Below, piece by piece: positions 41,478 to 50,879 of a stretch of 64,000 bases of DNA. Position numbers and translations under genes: made by a program. Source of the stretch: Salinicola tamaricis (GTDB taxonomy: Bacteria > Pseudomonadota > Gammaproteobacteria > Pseudomonadales > Halomonadaceae); NCBI RefSeq assembly GCF_003006155.1, contig NZ_CP023559.1, positions 124,001-188,000 on the forward strand, read 5' to 3'. The notes below the pieces were generated by a model. The model was not told the DNA's origin. It was given only the letters and a program-made list of their open reading frames with translations, and ran no database searches. Positions within the stretch are counted from its first letter, which is position 1. Each line of letters starts with the position of its first letter.

Positions 41478-43123
41478 GCAAGACGACCATCGCCAGCGAC
41501 GCGCCGGCGCGTCAGAGCCTGCGTATTCACGCCGGCGACAACGTCGCGGTGGCGCTGACCGACCTGCCCGCCGGGCGCGAGGTGACGGTGGCACAGACGC
41601 GCCTCATCCTGGCCGATACCGTGCGCGCCAAGCACAAGTTCGCGCTCACCGATCTCGCCTCGGGTGATCTCGTCACCATGTACGGCGTCACCGTGGGGCG
41701 CGCCACCCGGCCGATCCCCCGTGGCGGCGCGATCACCACCGATAACCTGGCTCACGCCACCGCCGGCGACGACGCCCGACCCGGCTCGCGAAGCTGGACG
41801 CCGCCCGATGTGTCACGCTTCGCCCAGGCCACCTTCGACGGCTTCCACCGTGCCGACGGCAGCGTGGGTACCGCCAACGTCTGGCTGGTGATCCCGCTGG
41901 TATTCTGCGAGAACCGCAATATCGAGGTGCTGCGTCAGTGCGTCGCCGACGCCCTGGGTGACGACCCCTATCGTGACTACAAGCGTATGGCCCGGGGCCT
42001 GCTCGAGGGCATCGAAGCCACCGCGGATGCGTCCGACGAGGGGACACCGTCGCGGCGCTTTCCCAATGTCGACGGCGTGCGCTTTCTCACCCACAGCCTG
42101 GGTTGCGGCGGCACCGACGACGACGCCGAAGCGCTGTGCCAGCTGCTCGCCGGCTACGTCTGCCATCCCAATGTGGCCGGGGCGACGGTGCTCAGCCTGG
42201 GCTGCCAGAAGGCGCAGATCCGCATGCTCAAGGCGGCGGTCGCCGCGCGCGACCCGCAGGGGCTCAAGCGTGTCGACTACTTCGATCAGCAGTCCTCGCC
42301 CAGCGAGGAGCGTCTGATCCGCGACGCCCTGACCTCGATCTTCGACGGCCTCGCCAGCGCCGACCGGGTCACGCGCCAGCCCGCCACCCTCGACAAGCTG
42401 GTGCTGGGGCTGGAGTGCGGCGGTTCGGATGGCTTCTCCGGGCTCTCCGCCAACCCGCTGGTGGGCGCGGTGGTCGACCGCCTGGTGTCATTGGGCGGCA
42501 GCGGCATGCTCAGCGAGTTCCCCGAACTGTGCGGGGTCGAGCACGAGCTCACCGCGCGCTGCACGAGCGAAGCCGTGGCGGCACGCTTTGCCGAGCTGAT
42601 GAGCGCCTACCAGCGTCACGCCGCGGCGGTGGGCGCCGACTTCTCGATGAACCCCTCACCGGGCAATATCCGTGATGGCCTGATCACCGATGCGATGAAG
42701 TCCGCCGGCGCGGCCAAGAAAGGCGGCGACGCGCCGGTAGTCGATGTGCTCGACTACACCGAGCCCCACCGCCGCCCGGGCCTGAGTCTGCTGTGCACGC
42801 CGGGCAACGACGTCGAGTCGACCACCGCCCTGGCCGGTTCCGGGGCCAACCTGATCCTCTTCACTACCGGGCTCGGCACGCCCACCGGCAACCCGGTGGC
42901 ACCGGTGCTCAAGATCGCCAGCAACAGCGCGCTGGCGCAGCGCATGCAGGACATCATCGATTTCGACGCCGGCCCCATCGTGAGCGGCGAGCGCACCATC
43001 GACGAACTCGCCGAGGCGCTGCTGGCGCTGTGTCTGGAGGTCGCCTCCGGGCGCCATGTCACCCGGGCGCAGCGCCTCTCCCAGCACGACTTCATTCCCT
43101 GGAAGCGCGGGGTGTCACTATGA
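41474..43123 (+). CDS. uxaA: UxaA-family altronate dehydratase
   Basis: Intact, 549 residues. The N-terminal SAF-like domain reads RIHAGDNVAVALTDLPAGREV..HKFALTDLASGDLVTMYGVTVGRA. The large domain follows: FDGFHRADGSVGTANVWLVIPLVFCENRNI, HSLGCGGTDDDAEALC, LGLECGGSDGFSGLSANPLVGAVVDRLVSLGGSGMLSEFPELCGVEH and NPSPGNIRDGLITDAMKSAGAAKKGGDAPV. Cysteines in CGGT and ECGGSD fit the iron site. It dehydrates D-altronate to 2-keto-3-deoxy-D-gluconate. Overlaps both neighbours by 4 bp, so it is in a coupled operon. Confidence 0.88.
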   Translation: MSKTTIASDAPARQSLRIHAGDNVAVALTDLPAGREVTVAQTRLILADTVRAKHKFALTDLASGDLVTMYGVTVGRATRPIPRGGAITTDNLAHATAGDDARPGSRSWTPPDVSRFAQATFDGFHRADGSVGTANVWLVIPLVFCENRNIEVLRQCVADALGDDPYRDYKRMARGLLEGIEATADASDEGTPSRRFPNVDGVRFLTHSLGCGGTDDDAEALCQLLAGYVCHPNVAGATVLSLGCQKAQIRMLKAAVAARDPQGLKRVDYFDQQSSPSEERLIRDALTSIFDGLASADRVTRQPATLDKLVLGLECGGSDGFSGLSANPLVGAVVDRLVSLGGSGMLSEFPELCGVEHELTARCTSEAVAARFAELMSAYQRHAAAVGADFSMNPSPGNIRDGLITDAMKSAGAAKKGGDAPVVDVLDYTEPHRRPGLSLLCTPGNDVESTTALAGSGANLILFTTGLGTPTGNPVAPVLKIASNSALAQRMQDIIDFDAGPIVSGERTIDELAEALLALCLEVASGRHVTRAQRLSQHDFIPWKRGVSL

Positions 43124-44258
43124 GTCGCAGCGCCATGAGCGCCCCCACGGAGGCTCTCGACAGCGATGCCTGCATCGTCCAGTTCGGCACCGGGCGCTTT
43201 CTGCTCGCCCACGTCGACGCCCTGGTCTCGGAATCGCTGGCCAGCGGAGCCAGCTCGCGCCGCCTGCTGGTGGTGCAGTCCTCGCCGCGCGAAGAAGGCA
43301 AGCGCAAGGCGCGCCTGCTCGCCGCCCAGCAGCGCTATCCGCTGCGGATCCGTGGCCGCCGCGACGGCGTGGAGATCGACCGCGAGCAGCACGTCGACAG
43401 CATCGATTCCTGTCTCATCGCCGCCGAGCAGTGGCAGGCGCTGACCCGCCATGTCGTCGAGCACGCCGAGATCATCGTCTCCAACACCGCCGACGACGGT
43501 TTCGAGGTCGGCGCCGATTCGAGCCTGAATCCGCTGCCGACGAGCTATCCCGGCAAGCTGACCCAATTGCTGCGGGCCCGCTTCGATGCCGGCCGCGACG
43601 GCTGACGCTGCTGCCCTGCGAGCTGATCGAGCACAACGCCCAGGAGCTGCTCGCCCGGGTGACCCGATTGGCACGGCGCGACGGCCACTCCGAGGCCTTC
43701 ATCGACTGGCTCCAGACCCGCTGTGTGTGGGCCGATACCCTGGTCGACCGCATTGTCTCGGCGCCACTGGAGCCGCTGGGGGCGATCGCCGAACCCTATG
43801 CGCTGTGGGCCATCCAGCGCCGACCCGGCCTGGCGATTCCCTGCCACCACCCGGATGTCCAGATCGTCGACGATCTGGGGCCGCAGTCGATGTGCAAGCT
43901 GCACATCCTCAATCTCGCCCACACCTATCTGGTCGACCGCTGGCAGCGTGCCGACCGGCCGGTGGAGTTCGTGCGCGAGGCGATGCAGCGCGACGCGCTG
44001 AGCGAGCCACTGCGCGCGCTGCTCGACGACGAGGTACTGCCGACGCTGGCCGCCGAGCTGCCGCTCGACGAGCTCGAACGCTACCGCGACGTCACCCTGG
44101 AGCGCTTCGCCAACCCCTTCCTCGACCACCGCCTGGCGGACATCGCCCAGCACCATGCGACCAAGCTGGAGCGCCGCCTGCGTCCGGTGGTGGAACGCGC
44201 CGCGCGCCAGGGGCGTCAGGTGCCGGGGCTCATCGATGCCCTCGGCGGGGCGAACTAG
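43120..44258 (+). CDS. Mannitol dehydrogenase/tagaturonate reductase family protein, one frameshift
   Basis: VQFGTGRFLLAHVDALVSESLASG is the NAD(P) loop of the long-chain mannitol-dehydrogenase family, and VVEHAEIIVSNTADDGFEV follows. A missing base near 43602 separates LTLLPCELIEHNAQELLARVTRLA, WLQTRCVWADTLVDRIVSAP and SMCKLHILNLAHTYLVDRW, the catalytic Lys region (KLHILN). About 380 residues. Resembles UxaB/UxuB-type tagaturonate/fructuronate reductases, consistent with altronate formation for the adjacent dehydratase. Confidence 0.78.
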
Positions 44259-44354
44259 AGGCCCTGACGCCGCCCACGAATGACCGACCACGCTTGACCG
44301 ACCACAACAAGATCCACAACGAGCAGATCAACGAATAAACAAGAGGAAACACCC

Positions 44355-45350
44355 ATGACAATGCAGCGCTGGCTCCGTTTCACCGCCTCCCTTTCCCTCG
44401 CCGGCCTGAGCGCCCTGGCGCTCACCGGGCCGGCCCAGGCCGCCACCGAGATCCGTGTCGCCTACGGCAACCAGCCGGGCGAACCGGTCGACGTGGCGGT
44501 CAAGGCTTGGGCCAAGGAGGTCGAGAAGGCAAGCCATGGCGAGTTGACGCTGAAGGCGTTCCCCGCCAGCCAGCTCGGCGGCGAAACCGAAGTGATGGAG
44601 CAGGCGCGCTTCGGCTCGCCGCTGATCACTATCACCGCCTACTCCAACTTCATGAGCTCAGTGCCCGATCTTTCGGTGCTGGATGCGCCCTATCTGGCCA
44701 ATGACTTCGACAGCAAGCTCAAGGTGTTCGACTCCGCCTGGTTCGCCGAGCAGGAGAAGAAGGTCGAAGCCGCCGGCTATCACATCGTGATTCCCAACAC
44801 CGTCTACGGTGTGCGCCAGCTGCTCTCCCGCGACGCGGTGGCGACTCCGGCGGATCTCTCGGGGGTCAAGATCCGAGTCCAGAACTCGCCGATGTACGTC
44901 GCCGCGATCCAGGCGATGGGCGCGGTGCCCACGCCGATGTCGCTGGGCGATGTCTATCCGGCGCTGGCCCAGGGCCTGGTGGATGGCGTCGAGAACCCGC
45001 TGCCGGTGCTGTATGGCGGCAAGTTCTATGAAGTGGTCAAGAACCTCAACCTCACCTCACACATGCACACCGTCGCCCCCTTCGTCACCGGCGAGGCGTT
45101 CTGGCAGCAGCTGAGCCCGGAGGACCAGAAGATCCTCACCGAGACCGGTCAGGCGATGGCCGCCAACCTGCGCACCCTGGTCGAGAAAGAGACCGACAAG
45201 TCGCTTCAGCAGCTCAAGGATGCCGGCGTCCAGGTCAACGAGGTGGATATCGAACCCTTCCGCGAGCGCGCCCAGGAGGAGATTCCCAAGGCGTTTCCGC
45301 AGTGGAGCGAAGGGCTGTATCAACGGGTGAGTCAGATCATCAACGGTTGA
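44355..45350 (+). CDS. TRAP transporter solute-binding protein DctP
   Basis: Intact, 331 residues with a signal peptide (LTGPAQA before ATEIRVAYG, about residue 29). DctP hallmarks: GELTLKAFPASQLGGETEVMEQARFGS, NTVYGVRQLLSRDAVATPADLSGVKIRVQNSPMYVAAIQAMGAVPTPMSLGDVYPALAQGLVDGVENP. The Arg in KIRVQNSP normally ligates the substrate carboxylate. Ligand is probably a hexonate or hexuronate given the operon. Periplasmic. Confidence 0.9.
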   Translation: MTMQRWLRFTASLSLAGLSALALTGPAQAATEIRVAYGNQPGEPVDVAVKAWAKEVEKASHGELTLKAFPASQLGGETEVMEQARFGSPLITITAYSNFMSSVPDLSVLDAPYLANDFDSKLKVFDSAWFAEQEKKVEAAGYHIVIPNTVYGVRQLLSRDAVATPADLSGVKIRVQNSPMYVAAIQAMGAVPTPMSLGDVYPALAQGLVDGVENPLPVLYGGKFYEVVKNLNLTSHMHTVAPFVTGEAFWQQLSPEDQKILTETGQAMAANLRTLVEKETDKSLQQLKDAGVQVNEVDIEPFRERAQEEIPKAFPQWSEGLYQRVSQIING

Positions 45351-45374
45351 TCGAGCCGCTTTCCCGGCATGACA

Positions 45375-45404
45375 GCGCTCCCGCTCGACATCGAGCGGGA
45401 GCGC
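45375..45404 (+). promoter_or_regulatory. Strong intercistronic hairpin between dctP and dctQ
   Basis: GCGCTCCCGCTCGA and TCGAGCGGGAGCGC pair perfectly over 14 bp with a CA loop. No T-run follows and the dctQ ribosome site comes 4-5 bp later. Such hairpins usually protect the mRNA of the abundant binding protein and reduce read-through to the membrane subunits. Function here is inferred from position and structure. Confidence 0.6.
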
Positions 45405-45417
45405 CCTGGAGTTGACC

Positions 45418-45951
45418 ATGCAAACGCTTTTCAAGGCGCTCGACCGCCTGATGCGCCTCGATGAGGTCATCGCCAGCCTGGCGCTGTTCGGGCTGTTTTT
45501 GGTCGCCATCGCCAACGTCTTCATGCGCTATCTGTTTTCGTCTCCGCTGGCCTGGAGCGAGGAGATCCTGCAACTGCTGATGGTATGGGCGACCTTTCTC
45601 GGCGCCAGCGCCCTGGTGCGTCGCAACGAACACGTCCTGATCGGCCTGCTGGGCGACAAGCTGCCGCCCCGCCTGCGCCGCTGGAATACCCGACTCTTCA
45701 ATGTCGGCATCGTCATGCTGTGTGCCCTGGCGATGCTCTACTGGGGGTTGGAACTGCTGCCCTTCTCGCGTTTTCGCAGCACCCCGATGCTGCAGATCCC
45801 CTACACCTGGATCCATGTCGCCATCCCCATCAGCGCCGCCATGATGCTCTACCACGGGCTGGTGCGGCTGATCACCGATGACCGTGACGTGGCGTCATCG
45901 GACGCGACCGCCGACGTCGACACCGCCGATGTCTTGAACACCAAGGAGTGA
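45418..45951 (+). CDS. TRAP transporter small membrane subunit DctQ
   Basis: Intact, 177 residues. Four hydrophobic helices are visible: ASLALFGLFLVAIANVFMRYLF with SPLAWSEEILQLLMVWATFLGASALVRRNEHVLIGLL is the DctQ signature (PF04290). ATG 45418 is preferred; TTG 45412 is in frame. The gene ends 5 bp before dctM. Confidence 0.88.
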   Translation: MQTLFKALDRLMRLDEVIASLALFGLFLVAIANVFMRYLFSSPLAWSEEILQLLMVWATFLGASALVRRNEHVLIGLLGDKLPPRLRRWNTRLFNVGIVMLCALAMLYWGLELLPFSRFRSTPMLQIPYTWIHVAIPISAAMMLYHGLVRLITDDRDVASSDATADVDTADVLNTKE

Positions 45952-45956
45952 TATCG

Positions 45957-47240
45957 ATGGCCGTTGGCATTGCGCTCGTCGCGCTCTTCATCCTGTTCTG
46001 CCTGGGCACGCCGGTGGCCTTCGCGCTGTTCGCGTCGAGCCTGGCCTATTTCCTGATCGGTGCCGACCAGCCCATGGTGACGCTGATCCAGCGCCTCGCC
46101 GGCGGTCTGGAGTCGATCTCGCTGCTGGCGATTCCGTTCTTCATCATGGCCGGGGTGTTCATGAACCACTCCGGCATCACCGAGCGCCTGCTCAAGCTGG
46201 CCGAGCTGATGACCCGCCGCTTGCACGGCGGTCTGGCCCAGGCCAACGTGCTGCTGAGCACCTTCATGGGCGGGCTCTCCGGCTCCAACATCGCCGACGC
46301 GGCCATGAACGCCAAGCTGCTGGTCCCCAGCATGACCAAGGCCGGCTACCCCAAGGCATTCTCGAGCGCGGTCACCGCTTCGTCGTCGCTGATCACCTCG
46401 ACCATTCCGCCGGGCATCGCGCTGATCGTCTACGGCTACGTCAACAACGTCTCGATCGGCCGGCTGTTCCTGGCCGGCGTCGTCCCCGGCGTGCTGATGG
46501 CGGTCGCCATGATGGTGCTGGTATCGATTCAGTGCCGGCGTCTCGGCTACCAGAAACCGCGCCGTGAACGCGTATCGCGTCACGAGTGGATCAGCGTGAC
46601 CCGCGCCGGCATCATCGCCCTGCTGCTGCCGGTGGTAGTGATCGGCGGTATCCGGATCGGCGTGTTCACGCCCACCGAGGCGGGGGCCATGGCGGTGCTC
46701 TACGCGCTGATCGTGGGGCTGTTCGTCTACCGTCAGATGGGCCTGGGTAGCGTCGCCGTGGCCACTCGCGAATCGCTGATGGCCGCAGTCAACGTGCTCT
46801 TCATCATCGCCGTGGCGTCGGGCTTCGCCCGCGTGCTCACCTGGGAGCAGATTCCGCAGCAGATCGCGCTGATGCTCTCTTCGGGGGTCGGCAGCGCGGT
46901 CGCCTTCCTGCTGATCGCCAACCTGCTGCTGCTGATTCTGGGCATGTTCCTCGAAGGCAACGCCATTCTGATCGTGCTGTCGCCGCTGCTGGCGCCGGTC
47001 GCCGCCCAGTTCGGCATCGACCCGGTGCACTTCGGCATCGTCTTCATCCTCAACGCCTCGATCGGCACGATCACGCCACCACTGGGGACGGTGATGTTCA
47101 CCACCTGCTCGATCACCGGCGTCTCGATCGGCGCCTTCATCCGCGCGATCCTGCCCTACTGGCTGCTGCTGGTGGCGCTACTGCTGATGGTCACCTTCGT
47201 CCCCGCGATCTCGCTGACGCTGCCCAACTGGGTGTTCTAG
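45957..47240 (+). CDS. TRAP transporter large membrane subunit DctM
   Basis: Intact, about 427 residues. IPFFIMAGVFMNHSGITERLLKLAELM, GGLAQANVLLSTFMGGLSGSNIADAAMNAKLLVPSMTKAGYPKAFSSAVTASSSLITSTIPPGIALIVYG and NASIGTITPPLGTVMFTTC are diagnostic for the DctM ion-transporter family. AAGGAG lies 8 bases before ATG 45957; an upstream GTG at 45948 is in frame. Sodium-driven uptake with DctP and DctQ. Its stop overlaps the stop of the convergent mmuM gene. Confidence 0.9.
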   Translation: MAVGIALVALFILFCLGTPVAFALFASSLAYFLIGADQPMVTLIQRLAGGLESISLLAIPFFIMAGVFMNHSGITERLLKLAELMTRRLHGGLAQANVLLSTFMGGLSGSNIADAAMNAKLLVPSMTKAGYPKAFSSAVTASSSLITSTIPPGIALIVYGYVNNVSIGRLFLAGVVPGVLMAVAMMVLVSIQCRRLGYQKPRRERVSRHEWISVTRAGIIALLLPVVVIGGIRIGVFTPTEAGAMAVLYALIVGLFVYRQMGLGSVAVATRESLMAAVNVLFIIAVASGFARVLTWEQIPQQIALMLSSGVGSAVAFLLIANLLLLILGMFLEGNAILIVLSPLLAPVAAQFGIDPVHFGIVFILNASIGTITPPLGTVMFTTCSITGVSIGAFIRAILPYWLLLVALLLMVTFVPAISLTLPNWVF

Positions 47241-48229
47241 CCGGGCATGCGTGCTCGGCGGGCCCGGGCCAACGCCCCGATATCCTCCGGCCCGGTACGG
47301 CAGCAGCCGCCGATGGCGCTGGCGCCGGCGGCCAGCCAGCGCGGCAGGCCCTCGGCGAGATCCCGCGGTGCCGGCGCGTGGGCGCAGCCGGCATGCCAGG
47401 TCTTGGTCACCGGATCGTAGTGCTCGCCGGAGTTGGGATAGACGATGATCGGCAGCTGGGTGACGCCGCGCAGACGCGTGACCAGGCTCTCGATATGGGC
47501 CAGCGCCGTGCAGTTGATACCAATGGCGGCCACGCCGGGTAACGCCTCCAGGGCCTCACCACAGCGCTCGATCGGCGTACCGTCGCTGATATGCCCCTCA
47601 TCGCGGGCCGAGAAGGTGAACCAGGCCGGCACCGTGGAAAGGTCGGGCAGCAGCCCGGCCACCGCCAAAGCCTCCTCCAGCGAAGGTAGCGTTTCCACCG
47701 CCAGCAGATCGGGGCCGGCCTCGAGCAGCGTGCGCAGACGCGGACGATGGAACTCGGCCAGCGCAGCGCGCCCGATGGCGTAGTCGCCGCGATACTCGCT
47801 GCCATCGGCGAGAAAGGCGCCGTAGGGCCCCACCGAAGCCGCCACCAGCGGGTAGGGGCGCGAGGCGTCGGCGTGCGCCGCCCAGCAGGCGTCGCGCGCC
47901 TCCTTCGCCAGCGTCACCGAGCGCTGGATCAGGGCGTCGGCCTCGGCGGCCTCGAGCCCAGCGCGCATGAACCCCTCCCGCGTGGCCTGGTAGCTGGCAG
48001 TGATGGCGACATCGGCCCCCGCCTCGAAGTAGGTCCGGTGCACGTCACGGATACGTTCGGGCGCCTCGCGCAGCACCCGGGCCGACCACAGCGCATCGTT
48101 GAGATCGCAGCCCAGCCGCTCGAGCTCGGTGGCCAGCGCGCCGTCGACGATCATGAAACCGGCCTGGGCGGCGATCGCCGCGATCGGGTTGGCGCCGGTC
48201 GGGGTAGCGCTCGGATTGGCAGCACTCAT
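47237..48229 (-). CDS. mmuM: Homocysteine S-methyltransferase
   Basis: Intact, 330 residues. [29 protein letters not shown] at the start, [46 protein letters not shown] (first zinc Cys region) and [19 protein letters not shown] (GGCC zinc cysteines) define the MmuM/YagD family. It transfers a methyl group from S-methylmethionine or SAM to homocysteine. Overlaps mmuP by 4 bp. Confidence 0.92.
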   Translation of the reverse strand: MSAANPSATPTGANPIAAIAAQAGFMIVDGALATELERLGCDLNDALWSARVLREAPERIRDVHRTYFEAGADVAITASYQATREGFMRAGLEAAEADALIQRSVTLAKEARDACWAAHADASRPYPLVAASVGPYGAFLADGSEYRGDYAIGRAALAEFHRPRLRTLLEAGPDLLAVETLPSLEEALAVAGLLPDLSTVPAWFTFSARDEGHISDGTPIERCGEALEALPGVAAIGINCTALAHIESLVTRLRGVTQLPIIVYPNSGEHYDPVTKTWHAGCAHAPAPRDLAEGLPRWLAAGASAIGGCCRTGPEDIGALARARRARMPG

Positions 48230-49692
48230 GAGGTGGGCTCCTCGGTGACATCAGCGTAGCGGCGGTGCGAGTCTTCCGCCGGATCGGGCTGGGTGGTGGG
48301 CGCCCCGCCAACGGGCTGGCGCGGGCGGGTCAGGTAGTAGCAGGCGTAGCAGAGCGCCACGAACGGCACCCCGAAGTAGAGCGCGATACGCTGCTGGGGG
48401 TCGAAGGCGATGCCCACGCAGGCGAACAGGCAGAAACCGAAGGCGGCCAGCGGCACCCACGGATAGCCCGGCGTGCGGTAGACCAGGTCGCGCGGGTCAT
48501 TGCCGGCGCGCACGTAGACCCGGCGGAAGCGCCACTGGCTGGCGGCGATCGCCATCCACACCAGCACCACCGCCAGCCCCGAGATCGAGACCAGCGCCAG
48601 GTAGACCAGATCCGGCGCATAGACGCTGGAGAAGAGCGCGCCGAAGCCGCCGAGCATGCTCAAGATCACCGCGTTGAGCGGAATGCCCCGGCGATTGAGC
48701 CGACCCAGCGCGCGCGGCAGCGTGCCCTGGCGTGACAGCGTCCAGAGCATGCGCGACGACGCGTAGAGCCCCGAGTTGGCCGCCGAGATCAGCGCGGTGA
48801 TGATGACCAGATTGATCACGTCCGCCGCTCCGGGCACCCCGATACGGTCGAATACCGCCACGAACGGACTCTCCACCAGCCCGGCCTGCTCCCGTGGCAG
48901 CAGCGCCGCGATCACCACGATGGTGCCGACGAAGAACAGGATCAGCCGCCACAGGGTGGCGCGAATGGCGCGCGGCACGTTGGTCGCCGGGTCGACGGTC
49001 TCGCCGGCGGCGATACCGATCAACTCGGTGCCGGAGAAGGCGAACATCACCGCCAGCAGCGTGGTCCCGATGGCCAGGTAGCCGGTGGGGAAAGCGCCCT
49101 CGGCCCACAGATTGGAGAGCCCCGGCGCCGGGGCCCCCGCCGGCGCGTCGGCCAGCGGCACGAAGCCGAGCACCGCGGCGGCGCCCAGCACCACGAAGAT
49201 CACCACGGTGGCGACCTTGATCAGCGATAACCAGAACTCGGTCTCGGCAAACAGCCGGGTGGTGAAGGCGTTGGTGGCGAAGACGATGGCGGCGAAGATC
49301 GCGCTCCAGTACCAGCCCGGCACCTCGGGGAACCAGCGCCCCATGAACACCGCCGCCGCGGTGAACTCGGAACCCAGCGCCACGGTCCAGGTGAGCCAGT
49401 AGAGCCAGGCCACGGTGTAGCCCGTGCCGGGGCCGATATAGCGTGTGGCGTGGGCGCTGAAGGCCCCCGCCTCGGGCATGTGCACGGCGAGTTCACCAAG
49501 GCACATCATCACCAGCCAGGCGACCAGACCGCCGATGAGATAGGCCAGAATGGCGCCCAGCGGGCCGGCCTGATTGACGGTGTAGCCCGAACTCAGGAAG
49601 AGTCCGGTGCCGATGACCCCGCCCAGCGACAGCATCACCAGGTGGCGGCTCTGCATGCTGCGCTTGAACGGGGTCTCTTGGCTCTCTTGCAT
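48226..49692 (-). CDS. mmuP: Amino-acid permease, S-methylmethionine type
   Basis: Intact, 488 residues, 12 helices. [70 protein letters not shown] is the APC-family amino-acid transporter start; [25 protein letters not shown] is also typical. Gene order with mmuM supports S-methylmethionine as the substrate. The two form a salvage unit making methionine from plant or algal S-methylmethionine. Confidence 0.85.
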   Translation of the reverse strand: MQESQETPFKRSMQSRHLVMLSLGGVIGTGLFLSSGYTVNQAGPLGAILAYLIGGLVAWLVMMCLGELAVHMPEAGAFSAHATRYIGPGTGYTVAWLYWLTWTVALGSEFTAAAVFMGRWFPEVPGWYWSAIFAAIVFATNAFTTRLFAETEFWLSLIKVATVVIFVVLGAAAVLGFVPLADAPAGAPAPGLSNLWAEGAFPTGYLAIGTTLLAVMFAFSGTELIGIAAGETVDPATNVPRAIRATLWRLILFFVGTIVVIAALLPREQAGLVESPFVAVFDRIGVPGAADVINLVIITALISAANSGLYASSRMLWTLSRQGTLPRALGRLNRRGIPLNAVILSMLGGFGALFSSVYAPDLVYLALVSISGLAVVLVWMAIAASQWRFRRVYVRAGNDPRDLVYRTPGYPWVPLAAFGFCLFACVGIAFDPQQRIALYFGVPFVALCYACYYLTRPRQPVGGAPTTQPDPAEDSHRRYADVTEEPTS

Positions 49693-49915
49693 AGCGAATG
49701 TCCGGTTGAAAAACGGGGTGAAGACGACAGGCGCGCCATGTTACCCAATCCATCCCGCTTGCGGGTAACCGCGACCCGGAGCCGAAAGATCGATTTGGAA
49801 CAAGCTGATAGCGGCCGGCCCGGCACACCGGGCATCGCCACCCGCCGCCCGCGGCGGTTAAGATGAGCGCTATCGGTTCTCGCCGCGCGAGCCCCCCAAT
49901 CCTGGATGCCGAACC

Positions 49916-50690
49916 ATGCCCGAGGTCAAAGCCGCCCGCCGCTCCCCGCCCGCACCGCGCCCCAGCGTCGCCGAAGCGCTGGCCGAGGAGATATTCACTG
50001 GCCGCTACCAGCCCGGCGAATTCGTGCCCAAGGAGATCGATCTCTGTGAGCGCTTCGCGCTCAACCGCTCGGCGGTGCGCAGCGATCTGCGACAACTGGT
50101 GGATGCCGGCATCATCGAGCGCATCTCCGGCTACGGCTCCCGCGTTCGCCCCTATTCCGAGTGGAATATTCTCGACCCCCAGGTCACTGCTGGATGACGC
50201 GTTTCGCCACGCCCAACCCCGGCATCCAGCGCGAGATCCTGACCTTTCGCTTCGACGTCGAGCCCTACGTGGCGATGACCGCGGCCAAGCGCGCCACCGC
50301 CCGCGACCTGGTGGCGATCGAAGAGGCCTTCGACGGCATGGGCAGCATCTGCGCCAGCCCGTCGATGCTGGGCAGCGCGCGCGGCTGCACAGCGATTGTG
50401 ACGTGGCCTTCCACGTCGCCATCTTCAAGGGCCACCACAACATCGTCTGGACCCAGCTCTCGCACATCCTGCGCCCATCGATCCATCTGCTGGTGGAGAG
50501 ACCTCCAACGTCAGTGCCAGCGACCCCGAGGGAGCCTGGAGCGTCACCGGGTGCTGATGGAGAGCATCCGTACCCGCGCCCCGCCGAGGCCTTTCAGGCC
50601 TCGGTGGCGGTCCTTCAGGGCACCGCCAATGCGCTGGGGCTGGCGCTGCCGGAGACGTTGCTAGGGGAGAGGCCGCCGCCCGGCGACTGA
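49916..50690 (+). CDS. GntR-family regulator, FCD type, frameshifted
   Basis: VAEALAEEIFTGRYQPGEFVPKEIDLCERFALNRSAVRSDLRQLVDAGIIERISGYGSRVRPYSEWNIL is an intact GntR winged helix. The FCD domain is spread over frames: REILTFRFDVEPYVAMTAAKRATARDLVAIEEAFDGM, CDVAFHVAIFKGHHNIVWTQLSHILRPSIHLLVE (metal His), and HRVLMESIRTRAPAEAFQASV. Frame changes near 50190, 50375, 50500 and 50575. It is divergent from mmuP and convergent with the xylonate dehydratase gene, so its target is unclear; a sugar-acid effector would fit the family. Confidence 0.72.
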
Positions 50691-50702
50691 GAGAGTATCG
50701 GC

Positions 50703-50734
50703 AAAAAAAGCGCCCGAGCGGTGGGCTCGGGCGC
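50703..50734 (-). terminator. Rho-independent terminator of the xylD transcript
   Basis: GCGCCCGAGC at 50710-50719 pairs perfectly over 10 bp with GCTCGGGCGC at 50725-50734. On the minus strand it is followed directly by seven T (50709-50703). It lies about 145 bp after the xylonate dehydratase stop and also sits 13 bp after the convergent GntR stop. Confidence 0.75.
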
Positions 50735-50821
50735 AGTCGACAGGCGAGAAGCGGGCCTGTAGAGAAGTCGGTCTGAAGCGACGCGGCGCCGGAAGAGACA
50801 AGCATCCGGCGTCGCGCTCAG

Positions 50822-50870
50822 AGAGTGGTTAAAAATTCGACCAGCGCAGGCATTGTGTAAACTCCCGCTC
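50822..50870. repeat. Probable internally deleted remnant of the 143-bp element
   Basis: AGAGTGGTTAAAAATTCG at the left resembles the start of copy C (AGAGGGTGTTTACAAATTCG). GCGCAGGCATTGTGTAAACTC at the right resembles its end, with the middle about 95 bp missing. It lies at the 3' end of the xylonate dehydratase gene. Similarity is partial, so the call is tentative. Confidence 0.35.
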
Positions 50871-50879
50871 AGCCCCCTC

